Both the position numbers and the translations under genes were made by a program. The notes under the pieces were generated by a model. That model made no database searches and was not told the DNA's origin. It was given only the letters and a program-made list of their open reading frames with translations. From Rotaria macrura (lineage: Eukaryota; Rotifera; Eurotatoria; Philodinida; Philodinidae), in NCBI GenBank assembly GCA_900239685.1, contig OENT01000527.1, positions 39,232-103,231 of the forward strand: a stretch of DNA of 64,000 bases, in the 5' to 3' direction. Below, piece by piece: positions 39,285 to 51,750 of this stretch. Within the stretch, counting starts at the first letter, position 1, and each line of letters opens with the position of its first letter.

Positions 39285-40700
39285 TTTAGCAAATATGAAG
39301 ATGATTACAATACAACAATCATTGATAGCATTAAAAAACTTGTTTGCTTATTTGAATGAGATAGAATGTAATTTTCAGCTGTGATAAGAGTCTGGTTCGT
39401 TTGTAGTAAGATATCTCAAGAATCATGATGTTAATATTAATAGTAAATTTACTTTGTCCATGAATTTTGTGGGTTATACCTGTTTTGTATTATTTTTCTT
39501 TACGAATGTCGAGAAAAGACTGATTTTTTTATGATAAGGAACACAAAAATGAATGCATCTTAGGCATAGTATGACTGGAGTTACCAAGCTTTTCTTGATC
39601 AAGAACATTTTATATCACTTGTAGAAGGACATGTGTAATTGATGTTTGTTTCTTTGCACTATTTAAGTACGGTTGTGTGCTATTAAAAGCATACAAGAGT
39701 TCTTTGTTATCCTTAAACATTGATTTCACGAAGGAAATATCTTCATTTATTGTTTGGATTTGAATCGGTTCTACATACGTCGATGTAGTAGACCGCAATA
39801 AGCTAAGTATATTTTGAAAAGAGTTTCAAACCTTCAGTTCATTTCTACGAAGAGACTAGCTTTTTATAGTAGTTTTTTAAATCAAACTGTTGATATCCTG
39901 AACAACACACTGAAGATAGATTTTCGAATGTTGACTAGAAAACTTTGCACAAATTGGCCACTTCAACGGGAACATGTTGTTTTAAAAGGTGTAGTTTTTT
40001 CCTTGTTCCTATTTTGAATTGTGAGTACCGAATCTATAAATGTTAAAATGAACCAAGCCGGAAATCATTGTACTTAGTCTGGCGACTTTAAAATGCATCC
40101 TTTTTTATTTTGAAATACTTTTATTGCTTCAAACTCTAAAACTATCATGCTTGTGCCATGCCGAATCACCCTCTGCCTTATCGCTTGGTCATGCAATTTT
40201 TTTGCCTAATATCTCATTAAGCGTCATTTCTAGGCGAAGCAACTGACCGTTTTTGTGCTTCCTAGAATATTTTTTATCTGGAGATAATTTTAAGCTGTTT
40301 TCAACATTCATTTCTATCGGAATCAACAACTTTCTTTTGAGAATATTCATGCCAAAATAATTCTCTTCGATATTCTGTTCTTCTGAGTGAGATTTTTCTC
40401 ATTGATTTATTCTTTTGCCTTTACTCAGCTTTCAATAGCATCTTGCTTTTTATTTATAGAATAATGAATTCGCTAGAAATATCAACCAAATTTGAAATAA
40501 TGGTTTGACTTGTAAATATATTACACGGTGTATTTATAATGCAACAAAATTACGTCATAGTGCTTGTCGCATTCACTTCGAATGCAATTACGACAAACAT
40601 ATGCTATACTTTATTTATAGATACTAATAGATAGTGTCTATTAGACAGAAATGGAAGTTTAATTTCGTCGAACGAACGAAACCGCATTTAAATTGACTCA
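39285..40700. other. intergenic, no supported gene
   Basis: AT-rich. A small hairpin with GCATT/AATGC arms lies near 40568-40595. No exon chain found. Confidence 0.4.
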
Positions 40701-41375
40701 ATTTGAATTATCTATGGCATTAGCTAATATTGTAGATACTGTTATATCAGAACAGTTATTCTCATCTAAAAGACCAATTTTAATATTTTTTCTACCTGTA
40801 GAATGTATACGTTGTTGAACGATTCGACGTAGATACATTCATGCATTTCTGTTTATTCTCTCACAAATATTCACGTTGAAGTTCCATTATGTCGGGTATA
40901 TTTCCTTATTATTTATCTTTAAATAACTCTTCATTTTATTCGCGTAGATTAATTGTCCTTCATCTAGTCAGATTGACAAACTAGGCAGATTTTCTCGTAA
41001 GAGAGTAACTTTACGCGATCTGCTATATGCGCGCAATGAAAATGAAGTATGAGAAATAGAACCTATAGTCGCTATGACAAGCCGCATATGAATTGGCTTC
41101 GAGAATCGGACCCGATGCAGAATACTGCTTGGATTTTTCATCGTTATGAAATTAATACGAATTGTTACTCATATGAAGTGGTTCACAGAGCTTCAGAAGA
41201 CTATCGTTTCAAACGCATTGATATTGCCAGCTACCGGATAATGAATCAAATGAAAATTATGTATTTTACATTTTTCATTAAATTACAACATATGAAGAAA
41301 AACAATCATTTTGTTTTCTACAAATTTCCATCAACAGTCTTTGAGATTGAAGATGTTGAACATCAAATATAAGTC
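40700..41375 (+). pseudogene. probable exons or remnants upstream of the Gln-rich gene
   Basis: Three coding-like stretches on the plus strand: FELSMALANIVDTVISEQLF then SSKRPILIFFLP (about 40700-40796); SSSQIDKLGRFSRKRVTLRD then LLYARNENE (about 40950-41045, after a good acceptor); TYSRYDKPHMNWLRESD, TAWIFHRYEINTNCYSYEVV and HRASEDYRFKRIDIAS (about 41060-41240). The second and third are in different frames only a few bases apart, with no room for a normal intron, which suggests a shift. They may be the 5' part of the gene ending at 43913. No family recognised. Confidence 0.4.
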
Positions 41376-41710
41376 TTTCATCACTATCGACAAAAATTTC
41401 TCGCTAGATTTTCATTCGACCTCAAAAATATTTGCTCAACCTGCAAATAAAATCATAATGTCTACTTAAATGTCTTCAAAGAAAAAATGAACTGCATAAA
41501 GTTCAGCTACATAACTAAATAGTAGCTTCCAAGTCTGCAGCTTGTTCAAAGATAGTCTCTCCAGTTCCTCTAACTGGCTCTGATCCTAATTGACTCAAGA
41601 GCAATCTTTATCAATGTCAAATCCGATTTCTGCCCTTTTAAGTTGTATTCTCAACAAAGGACTAGTAGCATTGGTGCACCGATATGTCTAATCAAGATTC
41701 TATTCGTGTA

Positions 41711-42124
41711 CCCAGGTCGATCATTCCGAATGTTCGTAATGGCGTCGAAAACAGCGAAAAACGGCGTTATTACGGACCGTAATCCATCAGCGCGTTTTAT
41801 GATCCGCCGTTTAGTGCAGTAAACGATCATTGTTTTTACAAGAAACGATCATCCTTTTTCGCCGTATGTTAGCTGTAAAACGATATTCCGAAAACGGTCT
41901 CCATATAATATTGTGCAATATATACAATATTGCTTCTCGCATTACTTTCGGAGTACCGTTTTACGGCTAACATACGGCGAAAAGCGATGGCTGTTTCTTG
42001 TAAAACGATGATCGTTTACTACACTAAACGGTGGATCATAAAACGAGCTGACGCATTACGGAGCGTAATAGCACTGTTTTTCAGCGTTTTATACCGTTTA
42101 CGACGCCGTTTTCTTTGACCTGTG
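41711..42124. repeat. palindromic element, CCCAGGTC TIR family
   Basis: The left end starts CCCAGGTCGATCATTCC; the right end is GACCTGTG, followed by TA. TA also precedes the left end. The arms pair over most of the 414 bp: CGCCGTATGTTAGC, TTTTACAAGAAAC, CGATCAT and TTTATGATCCGCCGTTTAGTG on the left have matches on the right; the loop is near 41900-41940. CpG-rich against an AT-rich background. Confidence 0.75.
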
Positions 42125-42409
42125 TAATATTCCAATCACGGATCACTCTCCGATTGGGTACAAATTTAAATAAGATCAATAATCATTTCTCGTGTTCAAT
42201 TTTAGCGATGATCCTTTTTGTTGCTCTATGCCGTTCAGTGATATGAACAATTCAAAAAATCTAATTGTCATTTTTAGCTGACTAGTGTAACAAACTCAAT
42301 TTCAAAACTTTTGACGATTATGATTTTCCAAGAAATAGTAAGTTGAATATTCTTCGAATATAGAAAGATATATAGCACTAATAAGTATGAACTATGATTT
42401 TTCTCTCAG

Positions 42410-43913
42410 AGGACAATGGTTTGGCATGCGTTTTCTGTATTTTTACAACAACAGTAAAGCTCGAATGGTTAAAGCATATGAAAAGACGAGAAGTCCGGGT
42501 AAAAACAGACGATACGTATATGGCCGTAAACCTGGCCCATGATTTAAGACCTTAGTTTAACGGAAACACGGCCGTATTCAATAGATATACGATATAAATA
42601 CGACAAAATTAGGGTGCGAATTCGGTCGTTAATCATGGACCCGGTTTAGGGTGCAATGCAGTAATCATTCGGTCGTTTACGGCATAGAAACGGTCGTTTA
42701 CGATGATTTTCAGTGGACCGTAACCTTCCTCCTGGGAGGGTTCGAATTCGATGGTTTGGTCACTGAACGTCAAGCATATCGTCGACAATTGCGTGAAGCA
42801 GTTCTCGAGAGTTTTCACTATAAGGTATTGTTATTTTTAAAAATATTTTATCAAACAGAAATTCTTATCAAAGTTTTCAACTAAAACTCTACCTGAACGC
42901 TGCATTCTCTACATTATATAGGAAACTCACAATCAAAGTAATATTTACAGCTACTCTGTGCCGTACATAGAATATTCGACAACACATGATCACCGTAATG
43001 ATCTTATTAATAAAGGAACCCAATCTATTGATCGAGCACAGGAAACAATATATCCTTATTCTGTATTTCATTATGAAAATCAGCATAGTGATCCGTGTGT
43101 TGCTCAAGGAAATAATCATTTTGCTGTACAACAAACTGAAAATCAACATATTCATCCAAGTGTTGCTGAAAGAAATAATCATCTTCCTGAACAACAAAAT
43201 ATAAATCAACATAGCAGTCAAACAATTATTCAGCAACACGATCTTTTACGTCAACAACAATCAAATCAACGCAATTTCGATTGTATATTGAATAAGGTAG
43301 GCCGTAAAACTCTTCACAAAGTTGAACAGTTGTTCTTTAACATATATTTACGTTTCGTAGCTATAAAACTGATTGAGTTTCGAGTTTCTTTTGAATCCAA
43401 AATGTTGTGCTGCGTACCGCATGAATAAAATTTATTCTGCATAAACGTTCTCATTTGTGTGAGATAGAGAAAAACATGGGAATTATTAACGAGAGTATGA
43501 TTGGCGCTAACGTTCGAAAAGACAATGGCTATTGTTCATTGTTGCTTCATTCTCATTCATTGCCGGCTGTTGCCAACAAATGATCATAACTGCCCTTTAT
43601 TTATAACATAAATAACTTAACTCTTTTTCCTCTGATCATTATCATAAGTTCAATCATCAGTAAGCACATTTAGTAGAGAATAGAATTTACAACGATGGCA
43701 GAAAAAGAGGTCATTATATTATCTCCTGGGCTATAATATATAATTACACTTGTACTTTTTAAACTGTGTTCATCGTTTTTTTAGGATCAAAACCGAGCAA
43801 CACTACTTACACTCAATGAGGACATCATTGAGAAATATAAAAACGGGCTACTAAACGAACAACAATATTGTGCGGCTCTCATATTCATTGCTCAACAATA
43901 TGGAAACAATTGA
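42410..43913 (+). CDS. Gln/Asn/His-rich protein with three 21-aa repeats (5' end unclear)
   Basis: The firm part is exons 42741-42824, 42922-43296 and 43785-43913 (TGA), all phase 0 with good splice sites. The first encodes EFDGLVTERQAYRRQLREAV then LESFHYK. The second begins ETHNQSNIYSYSVPYIEY and holds three 63-bp tandem repeats (43075-43263). Two of these read ENQHSDPCVAQGNNHFAVQQ and ENQHIHPSVAERNNHLPEQQ; the third is INQHSSQTIIQQHDLLRQQQ. The last exon is helical: LLTLNEDIIEKYKNGLLNEQ then QYCAALIFIAQQYGNN. An upstream piece at 42410-42493 (after CTCTCAG) reads WFGMRFLYFYNNSKARMVKA then YEKTR. It is separated from the first firm exon by a palindromic element, which may have split one exon. 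Function unknown. Confidence 0.55.
42494..42737. repeat. palindromic element inside or abutting a coding exon
   Basis: The inner arms pair clearly: GGCCGTAAACCTGGCCCATG on the left against the complement of CATGGACCCGGTTTAGGG on the right, with a CGGCCGTATT/CGGTCGTTAA core. The ends (CCGGGTAAAAAC and CTCCTGGGA) pair less well. High in CpG. Coding-like sequence continues on both sides. Confidence 0.6.
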
Positions 43914-44636
43914 TAGATATCCAATACGAGTTTGAACATTAATCGGTTTTTTCCTCGCTGATCATGCTGAACTATGTTTTCTTTACTCTGTAGCTTCTTT
44001 TTTCTTTCTTCAAATGTCAATAATATTTTTATTTCTGCTTGATAACTTTTACCAATATGTGGCAGTAGGATCTTTTCTAATAATCTACGAATAAAATTCA
44101 TGTAACTGATTAATGATCATCATATTATGTTAATTCATATTTAGTTTTTCGAGAAACACCAGATAGTTTCGGAACGCATTTTTACTTTCTTACAACGAAA
44201 AACTCAATGCAAATGGTAGTTTTGATCTATAATATAGAATATATGATCGAAAGAATTTTTCTTGGATATACACAATTAGCGTGATTAGAAAACATGTAAT
44301 TATCTTTGGATATCACTCATAATGATGGTTCTATTGTGAATCTAGTTCATGACTCAAATAACGATTTTTCCTGATGATATCTAATCAAGGCGAAAGTTAC
44401 ACATCTATGTAAGTATCTACATATAATATCAAACGAGTGTCCTTGTTTGCTAGCTGCTTTTTGCTCTAGATCTGGCTCATATATAAATTGAAAAAAGATG
44501 TACTCTATCGATGTGATTATATGATCTAGATTCTGTCATTTTGTGAATATCATTTGCATAAAACATTAAAGATATCTATCATCTATCTAAACAGCATCGA
44601 ACGACACCATCAGATTAGTGGAAAAGTAAACAACTG
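43914..44636. other. intergenic, no supported gene
   Basis: 3' flank of the Gln-rich gene; AT-rich and featureless by eye. Confidence 0.35.
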
Positions 44637-44817
44637 CCCACAGAAAAGAATTCGATACAAAAGCGCGGTTATTTGTGTTTTTCAAAACCGCGTTTTATAA
44701 CGGTATTTCGAAACCCGGGAGTCAGACTGTTTATTCATCTCTCCAAAAATCACTAAAAACCACGGTTTTTTCAAGACGCGGTAGAACGCGGTTTTTCCCT
44801 CGAAATTTTTCCGTGGG
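44637..44817. repeat. 181-bp MITE, CCCACGG TIR family
   Basis: The left end is CCCACAGAAAAGAATTCGA; the right end on the other strand is CCCACGGAAAAATTTCGAGG. Inside, paired CGCGGTT/AACCGCG blocks occur. The same ends open the partial element at 63925. Confidence 0.8.
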
Positions 44818-47800
44818 TGATATCTAAATCCGAATAGGGATTTCTATTTAACAAAAATTACTTGGAAACAAGGATTTAGAATACTATATAGTCTAGTATG
44901 TTGAATGGGTTTATACAAAAGACACTTATCAAACAGTTCGGGAAAATGCAATAATTAATTTACAATGCGTGTTCGTTTCTTTCTAGATCGAGATCTAATT
45001 CAAAAGATCTCGATATAGAAATTTGATTTATTTTACTAATGAATGGGAACCATTGAAACAAATCTAAATGATGTGAGAAAACCAAGAGAACAGGAAATTA
45101 TCTACTTCAATTAATTATTGAAAGATCAAGATGAGTAGCATAATGGTAAATAGAATTTTAATGTTGTCTTTAGGAAGTGTATTAAATACAAAATGATATT
45201 ATATTCAACTTTGTATCCAGAGAGTAGATATGTCCTAGAATATCTGTCAAGAGAGTCCTCATACAACGAATACGAAATAAAGAATAAGATACTCACATAT
45301 AATCATGTTTGATTCATGAGGTGGGATTAGAAGAGTTAAGGTCAAATAAGAAGTACACAGAAATTCAATAGTTCATAGCATACAAGTAGCCATCGATTTA
45401 ATCATCATAATATTTATGAATATGAAACAGAGTAGATGTATAAAGTTTTGTTTGTATGCGACTGAATAGAAAATTTAAAATTTCAGAGCACAAACTTCGC
45501 GTTTTTCACTAGTAGATCAAATTAGCAAGCATTCACAATCCCGAACGAAAAAACTATACGAGAAAATTGCTATGCTATTGACAAATGCACAAAACAATTA
45601 CACCTCGATTGTCTGACTCTAATAACTAATTAATAATTTGTATGATCTCTATAGTTTTATAAGAAGATTCTTCAAATGTTTTAAACATTAATAAAATTTT
45701 TAAATTTCTCACTTGCATAAATTCACTAATCAAAGAAAATTTCCGTCATCTGAGCTGTACGAATTTAGAATATCAACTGATAGTGAATGAAACTGTTGAA
45801 TAGCAACAAACTATGCATGATCTAATGGAATTATTTTCATTCGCTTCTGCTGGTAATAAACATATTAGAAGACAAATAATATAGTGCTAGAAACCCAAAA
45901 GTGGGTCTTTAATTAAAATACATGAAAAAGTGTCTTGTTTTTCATTGAATAAATCGAAGAGTTGAATTGATTGAGAGAACATTCTGCTGGTTCTCTCCGA
46001 AAGCTATTCATCAGGAGAACTGTAACTAGTGAAGTTATTTTCGATTCATCCATGTTCAGAGCAAAAGGTTCTTAATTTTACGAGAAGATATTTCTTCTAT
46101 ATTCGCTTTACATTGAAATGAAGATATAGAATACAGTGAAGAAAAGAACAGTTTGAAGACAAAAAAGATTTTAATGTGATTATAGTTTCATATTGAACCA
46201 TGAAGTGATTAGTACAATTTTATTTCTCTTAGTAGTTGTTCACACTCTATATATTTGACTTTGCAATGTCGGAAAAGATGCAAACATTGAATAAACTATT
46301 CAAGATCAATGGATTAGCTATTTTTCTATCACATAAATTATAACCAACCATATAACTAAAGAAACTATCAAAACAAAACCAACAATGATAAAGTTCTTGT
46401 TATCAAATAAAAATTTGTTTTATCAACAAGAATTTTAAAATTCTTCGATTTAACTACATGTAAAAAATTCGTCAAGTTTCCGAGTAGTTGAAAAAGCAAT
46501 GAATTGATATGCAATTCATAGACATGAACCTGTTTCAGATAGTGCTGTTGTAATCTGAATTTAGACGATGAAAATAAACTTTTTGTCAACGCGTACGATA
46601 TTTATGAGAATAGAAGCATGATAATGGAGATCTGTTGTACTAATCTTATATCTGATCTGTTTCTCAGTTTCTGATTTTTCAGTTGAAGCTTATTTCTGAC
46701 TTCTCTATTAAATGAAGTGAAATTACTTCTTGCTTATCAAAGGTTTACATGTGCATATGCGATGTATGAGAACTTGCAATATTATGCCATCATTAAAAAA
46801 ATGATTGAGTACAACTTAGAGAACATGTGAGCCAGTCTGAATCAATGTACTAGTTTCGACATAGAAATTTCCGCGCTTTCATATGAAGAGCCCAGTGAAT
46901 AACTATCGAAAAATTCATAGAATGACTCTTTTAGAAAGAAATAGCCCCATTAGTTGTAATTTACACGTTTGATTATAACTGTTCCTTTGTAATGCGAGAT
47001 TTTGTTGCATACATGAAGTATAATGCGATAATTATGAAAATTTCTATGAAGACATCCATAATTGTTAGTGTTTAATGAACATAAATTTAACCAGAAGCAT
47101 TTAACTTATCTTTTTCTTGTATCTTTTTAAAATGCTTGTGAAACAATGCTATCACTCTAGAGCTGGCTCGTTGTATATGCTATGTGATGATAAGCATTTT
47201 AATCTATGACTCCTTCGCGATGCAATCTTACAAACGATTACGATCACTCTATGCTTCCCTGCACGTTGCAAGATAATATCTTTTATAATTTTCACTCGCA
47301 AATAAGTCATCGGCTCCTCTAATCGAAAGATAAATCAAAGTATTGAGATCAAATATATGGAGACGACATTTTCTCGAAATTATTCGAGCAACATTTCCAT
47401 TCAACACGCTTTCAGAGCAATGCTGAAAACAAACTATTCTAAGTATTTTAATTTATTTTTTATAAAACTGATGGTTATTCTTTTCGACAATGATACTCTA
47501 AAATATATGGATTTTGCTTTCCTTATCATGCTTAATAAAGAACCTAAGCAATCATACTTTTTGATAGTGATTACGTTTCTCTATGATTAGCACGACAACA
47601 GGTTCTTTTTTAATAAAGTTAGACCAGTTTCAACTAAGCCACATCTCCTATAATTTTATTGCTTCAGCTTCAGCTCCAGCTGATATGTTAGTAAAGTAAT
47701 CGCTGGAAGATAAAAAGCAGCAAGTTGAAAAAAAGTGCTGCTCTTCCATCATTTCTATTCGTAGCAAACATCAATAGAGAGTCATATCTCGATTAAGTTA

Positions 47801-47825
47801 CTCTTGTCTTATATTTTTAAAACCG
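44818..47825. other. intergenic, no supported gene
   Basis: AT-rich with short open frames only (the 46368-46589 and 47357-47590 frames use no recognised motif). Confidence 0.4.
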
Positions 47826-48904
47826 ATGCTCTCTGCTTCACCTGGTCATGAAATTGATATATCCGACAAATCATCAGTGCAATCGGTATTAAGTTTTTTA
47901 GTATGTTGTCTTTTTTAAGATAACAATAATATATAATAAAATTATTGTCTTAGGAAAAACACTTTTCAGAATCATTTCGTTTATGGCAAATATTAACGTA
48001 CGTACAGAAAAACGTAATAACAGCAAAACATTTATCACGGCACCAACTCTTAGTTAATGATCGAGATGAAATAAAATGCGTCCTATTTTTATATTCATTA
48101 GTAGGTTTTAAGAATGATTATGGATTATTAGTTACCGAAGAAGAGAAATCAATAGCTTCACACCTAGCTTTATATTGTTCTTATGGAGATGAGCACATTC
48201 TCGCCCCTTTGATTCAACATTTGATAACATGTGCAAATGTGCAACAAATGCATGCTGGTGGTATTACACAACGATTCTCATCAATTATTGAAAATTTGAT
48301 CAATAATCACAATCTAGGCCAATACCATATTGTATCATGTCATCAGATGGAGTTGGACAAGGAGTTTTTTTATGAAAAACCTTCCCAAAATTTCACAGCT
48401 CTCTCTATCTGGTGATTACTTTGTTATAAGATAAGGAAGTACAGAATAAGATCCAGCATATTTCAGATATTGTCATACGACCCCTTACGGTGGCTGATGC
48501 ATCCATTGTCAATGATCTTTGGACATGGAAATCGCCAATATCTCTCTATCAACTAATGTATGAAATAGAGCACTATCCAGCATACGGTAAAATAATAAAA
48601 TGTTTCAAACATGAATGAATGAGCTGTTTTTCGTTGCAAAGGTGCATTTCGTGATGAAAATCTGATTAGTTGGAGCTTAACCAAATATGATGGATCAATA
48701 GGAGCTGTCTATCCGAAACCAGAAGTACGTCGACTTGGCCTTTCAACTATACTAAATCTCCGTACGGCAACAAAAATTTTGGAACACCAAGAACGATCCT
48801 ATTGTTATATTGCAAAGGAAAATATAGCATCATTAAGAATGTTTGAGAGGTTAGGATATCGAAAAGTAATTGATGTAGTTTGGTTAACTTTTAAACGAAA
48901 ATAA
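47826..48904 (+). CDS. glycine N-acyltransferase-like (GLYAT family, GNAT fold)
   Basis: Model: exons 47826-47900, 47954-48331, 48436-48586, 48642-48904, in frame, 288 aa, close to the ~295 of GLYAT proteins. It starts MLSASPGHEIDISDK. The C-terminal half carries the acyltransferase domain: IVIRPLTVADASIVNDLW, then YPAYGAFRDENLISWSLTKY, then GAVYPKPEVRRLGLSTIL (CoA-binding loop, degenerate as in GLYAT), and YIAKENIASLRMFERLGYRK, the Asn-and-helix end typical of GNAT/FR47 domains. Members join acyl groups from acyl-CoA to glycine or similar acceptors; the acceptor here is unknown. The junction between exons 2 and 3 is the weak point: frame stays open to 48412, leaving only 19 bases before the next acceptor, so I used the GT at 48332. 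All other junctions have good consensus. Confidence 0.78.
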
Positions 48905-51510
48905 ATAAAACTTTTTACGAAACCAAAGCCATATGTGAATACGATGATTATGAATAAGACAGTTTTCTATCAACATTTTCAATTGCAAAACCATAATTTC
49001 AAACTTTACGAGAACGATCATCTAATCAATACCATTCGAAACATTTGTATAAAGTTCATTGTACCCAGCATCATAAGCTGCAGCAAAAGAATCATAATTG
49101 TCGAGAAATATCGCCTAGCCGATGTAGTTTCACCCAAGAAAACATCGTTTAAAATTAACAATCAATATGTTTAATTTTTTCAATCGATCCTTAGAACGAG
49201 ATTAACTTAATTGTCATCGTTTTCTTAATCCACATCTTCTTCAACAGAAATTTTTAATAGGTTCAAAGTTAGTGTGGTTGTTTGATTTGTGAAATTAATG
49301 GTTACGATATTGAAAAGAGCTACACCAAATTATTGGGATATAGGAACGAATTTAAGAATCAAACATCAACATATTGACTGCATAATAGGTCACAGTTTTT
49401 CTTTTGATTTTCTTCAAGAAATGAACAATATTTCTCTATTAGAAGTCTGTTCATTTATCATTGTTTATTAGAATGCAAATAACAGATTCAACCCTTGAGC
49501 ACCCAATATTTTGTTCTAAACAACTATAGTTCTTGAAGAATATAATTCTATTGAGTAAATGCATTGACTAAGGAACTCTCATAAATTCTTAATGCATTCA
49601 GTGCTTTGTCTTTATCTTGAGAATATTAGAAAGATGCTGAACTATTTTCAGGTATATCAGAAATCGTTTTAAATCCAATTAAATGAATGGTCAAGTTTCT
49701 CAAGGAAAAGCACACAGTTAGAGACTGAACACATCTATCAAATAGTTCATTTTATTAATTGATGTTCGGTGTCAAGTTTTTCGTTCGAAACAGATTATCG
49801 TCATTCATAAGCGGGCAGCAACTTTAACATAGCTCATAATCTTATTGATATATGATCTGTTCGTATGTTTTTCTCGTACTCTTGTGAGTGACCTAACCGT
49901 AGTTTATCAGATAGCTGGTGTCAATCAAAAGTATTTTACAAAATTATACGAAATACTTCACACTGCAACATCCATGATAGGAAAAGCTGTTCATTGTATT
50001 TATAACAATCAATTAGTTTTTAACACATGAAAATAACTACAAAAGAAAAAATCATAATAACTCTATGCATACCTTGGGAAATTTGAACGGATGCTACTGA
50101 TGTTTTGAGCATTTATAATTAATCCTTAGTCATCGAATTATTAAATATCTTAAGAGAATGATAAATTTGCGTAGATCTTCTTCTAATAGTGTTAGTTTCT
50201 GAATAGTAGAGAAGAAAATATAGAAAATTCTATTAAAAATAGAAACTTAATATATGCATGTTGTATCATCGTTTGTATGGAGTTATTGACATTCGAAAAG
50301 CCATGACTTGTCTATGCAACATTATTTCTAACTAGTGAACAGTAAGATCTATTTCTATGATATGTACAGGAAGTTTATGTAAATTTATATTGTATCAATA
50401 CTACACATGGATGAGACATTCATATGACACAATACTTTGTGTGATGAAATATGTTGTATTTTTTTCATTCAGAACTTCTTTATAGGAGAACAAAACATTA
50501 ATATTCAATTGGATTCTTTTTGTTTGTTTGAAACTCGACTACTATAATCACTATTTACAACTTCTATGCAACTTGTTTCCTCTTTCTAAATAGTTACTAC
50601 GAAAACATCAATTTATAAATTCAAGCTGTTAAAAATTTTGATGTTTTCTAACAATTAACTTCATTGCCATCATAAAGATTTTCATAATTCGTCAAAGAAG
50701 GAGAAAAAATGCCCACTACAATACTATGTATGTATACATGAATGTTTACATAGTAATGACTTTTATTCAATTATCGAATCTATACGATAATGAATAAACA
50801 ATACGTTTCCTTTTAATGTTAAATAGGTCTTCCTCGAATAATGAATGTGGTTATCATGCTAAAAAGAACGATTATTAATACTGATGAATATAAATGTAAA
50901 TCGTTGCTACACATTCCAAATCCCTATATTATAATATGCTTAAAAGTATTCTTGTTATTTTTCATTTTTGTCAAATACATTTTAATACTTAAATTGTTAA
51001 GATAACATGATCTTACGATATATTTGAAGTAGGAAAAAGTGAAGGAGCTAATCTATTTCAAATAATCGAACAAAATAAATAAAGATAAAAGCTTGAACCA
51101 TGTGCCATACCCTAAACAAAGCATGAGCAAATATTTTTTTTTCAATTAAGAGAATAAACTCGTACTTCTTGATCGTGAAAGGTTTGCGACGAATGATTTA
51201 ATTTATGGCATAATTTTATTGTCTGAGTACTCTCCTTTGTTCGAACAACAATATTTTGTCGTGTCTGTCTCTTATGATGCTTCAAATGCATCTGGTATCC
51301 TCTCATGCATTGAAAAGACAATGTGTAAGTGATCTATTCCTTTGAACTCGATACTTAATGGTATTTTTCTATGATTGATTTATTATCGATTATGTTAGTT
51401 CGACAATTGTTAATCATAGATCGGTTAGTAAAAACATTTCGTCTTGCACATGAATACCCAAAGAAGAAAAAAACCCATTTAGACATGACAGAAACTAGAA
51501 TTTATATAAC
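48905..51510. other. intergenic, no supported gene
   Basis: AT-rich; short frames without motifs; no inverted repeats noticed. Confidence 0.4.
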
Positions 51511-51750
51511 ATATATGTCTATCTTATACTGAACTATGAAAGAGAAACTCTATTTCCAACAAACGGTCCATCCATCCATCAATCAATCATCGATCGACGA
51601 TGATGAGAATGATGACATTGAGCGTTTTGCACACAATATCACCCATAAGCCTCATGCATTCTATTGACAATCTTTCATAGTATGACATAATACGTTTAGC
51701 TGTTACAATTCTTTCTCTCTTGTTATACATAAACATACTGAATGCTTGTA
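51511..51750. repeat. diverged repeat block, copy A
   Basis: Matches 53610-53850 in order: ATATATGT, TGAACTA-AGAGA-ACTC, TCAATCAATCATC-ATCGA, GATGACATTGAGC, CCCAT-AG-CTCAT, TATGACATAAT, and a T-rich run before a TATACATA-like segment and ACTGA. See copy B. Confidence 0.65.

Noticed and set aside
41046..41069. A 22-base intron between two coding-like stretches
   Set aside because: Too short for a spliceosomal intron in animals, and it would not restore frame; a frame shift is the simpler reading.
42889..43239. Long minus-strand frames opposite the Gln-rich exon
   Set aside because: Shadows of the 63-bp coding repeat; the plus-strand frame has splice sites and continues in flanking exons.
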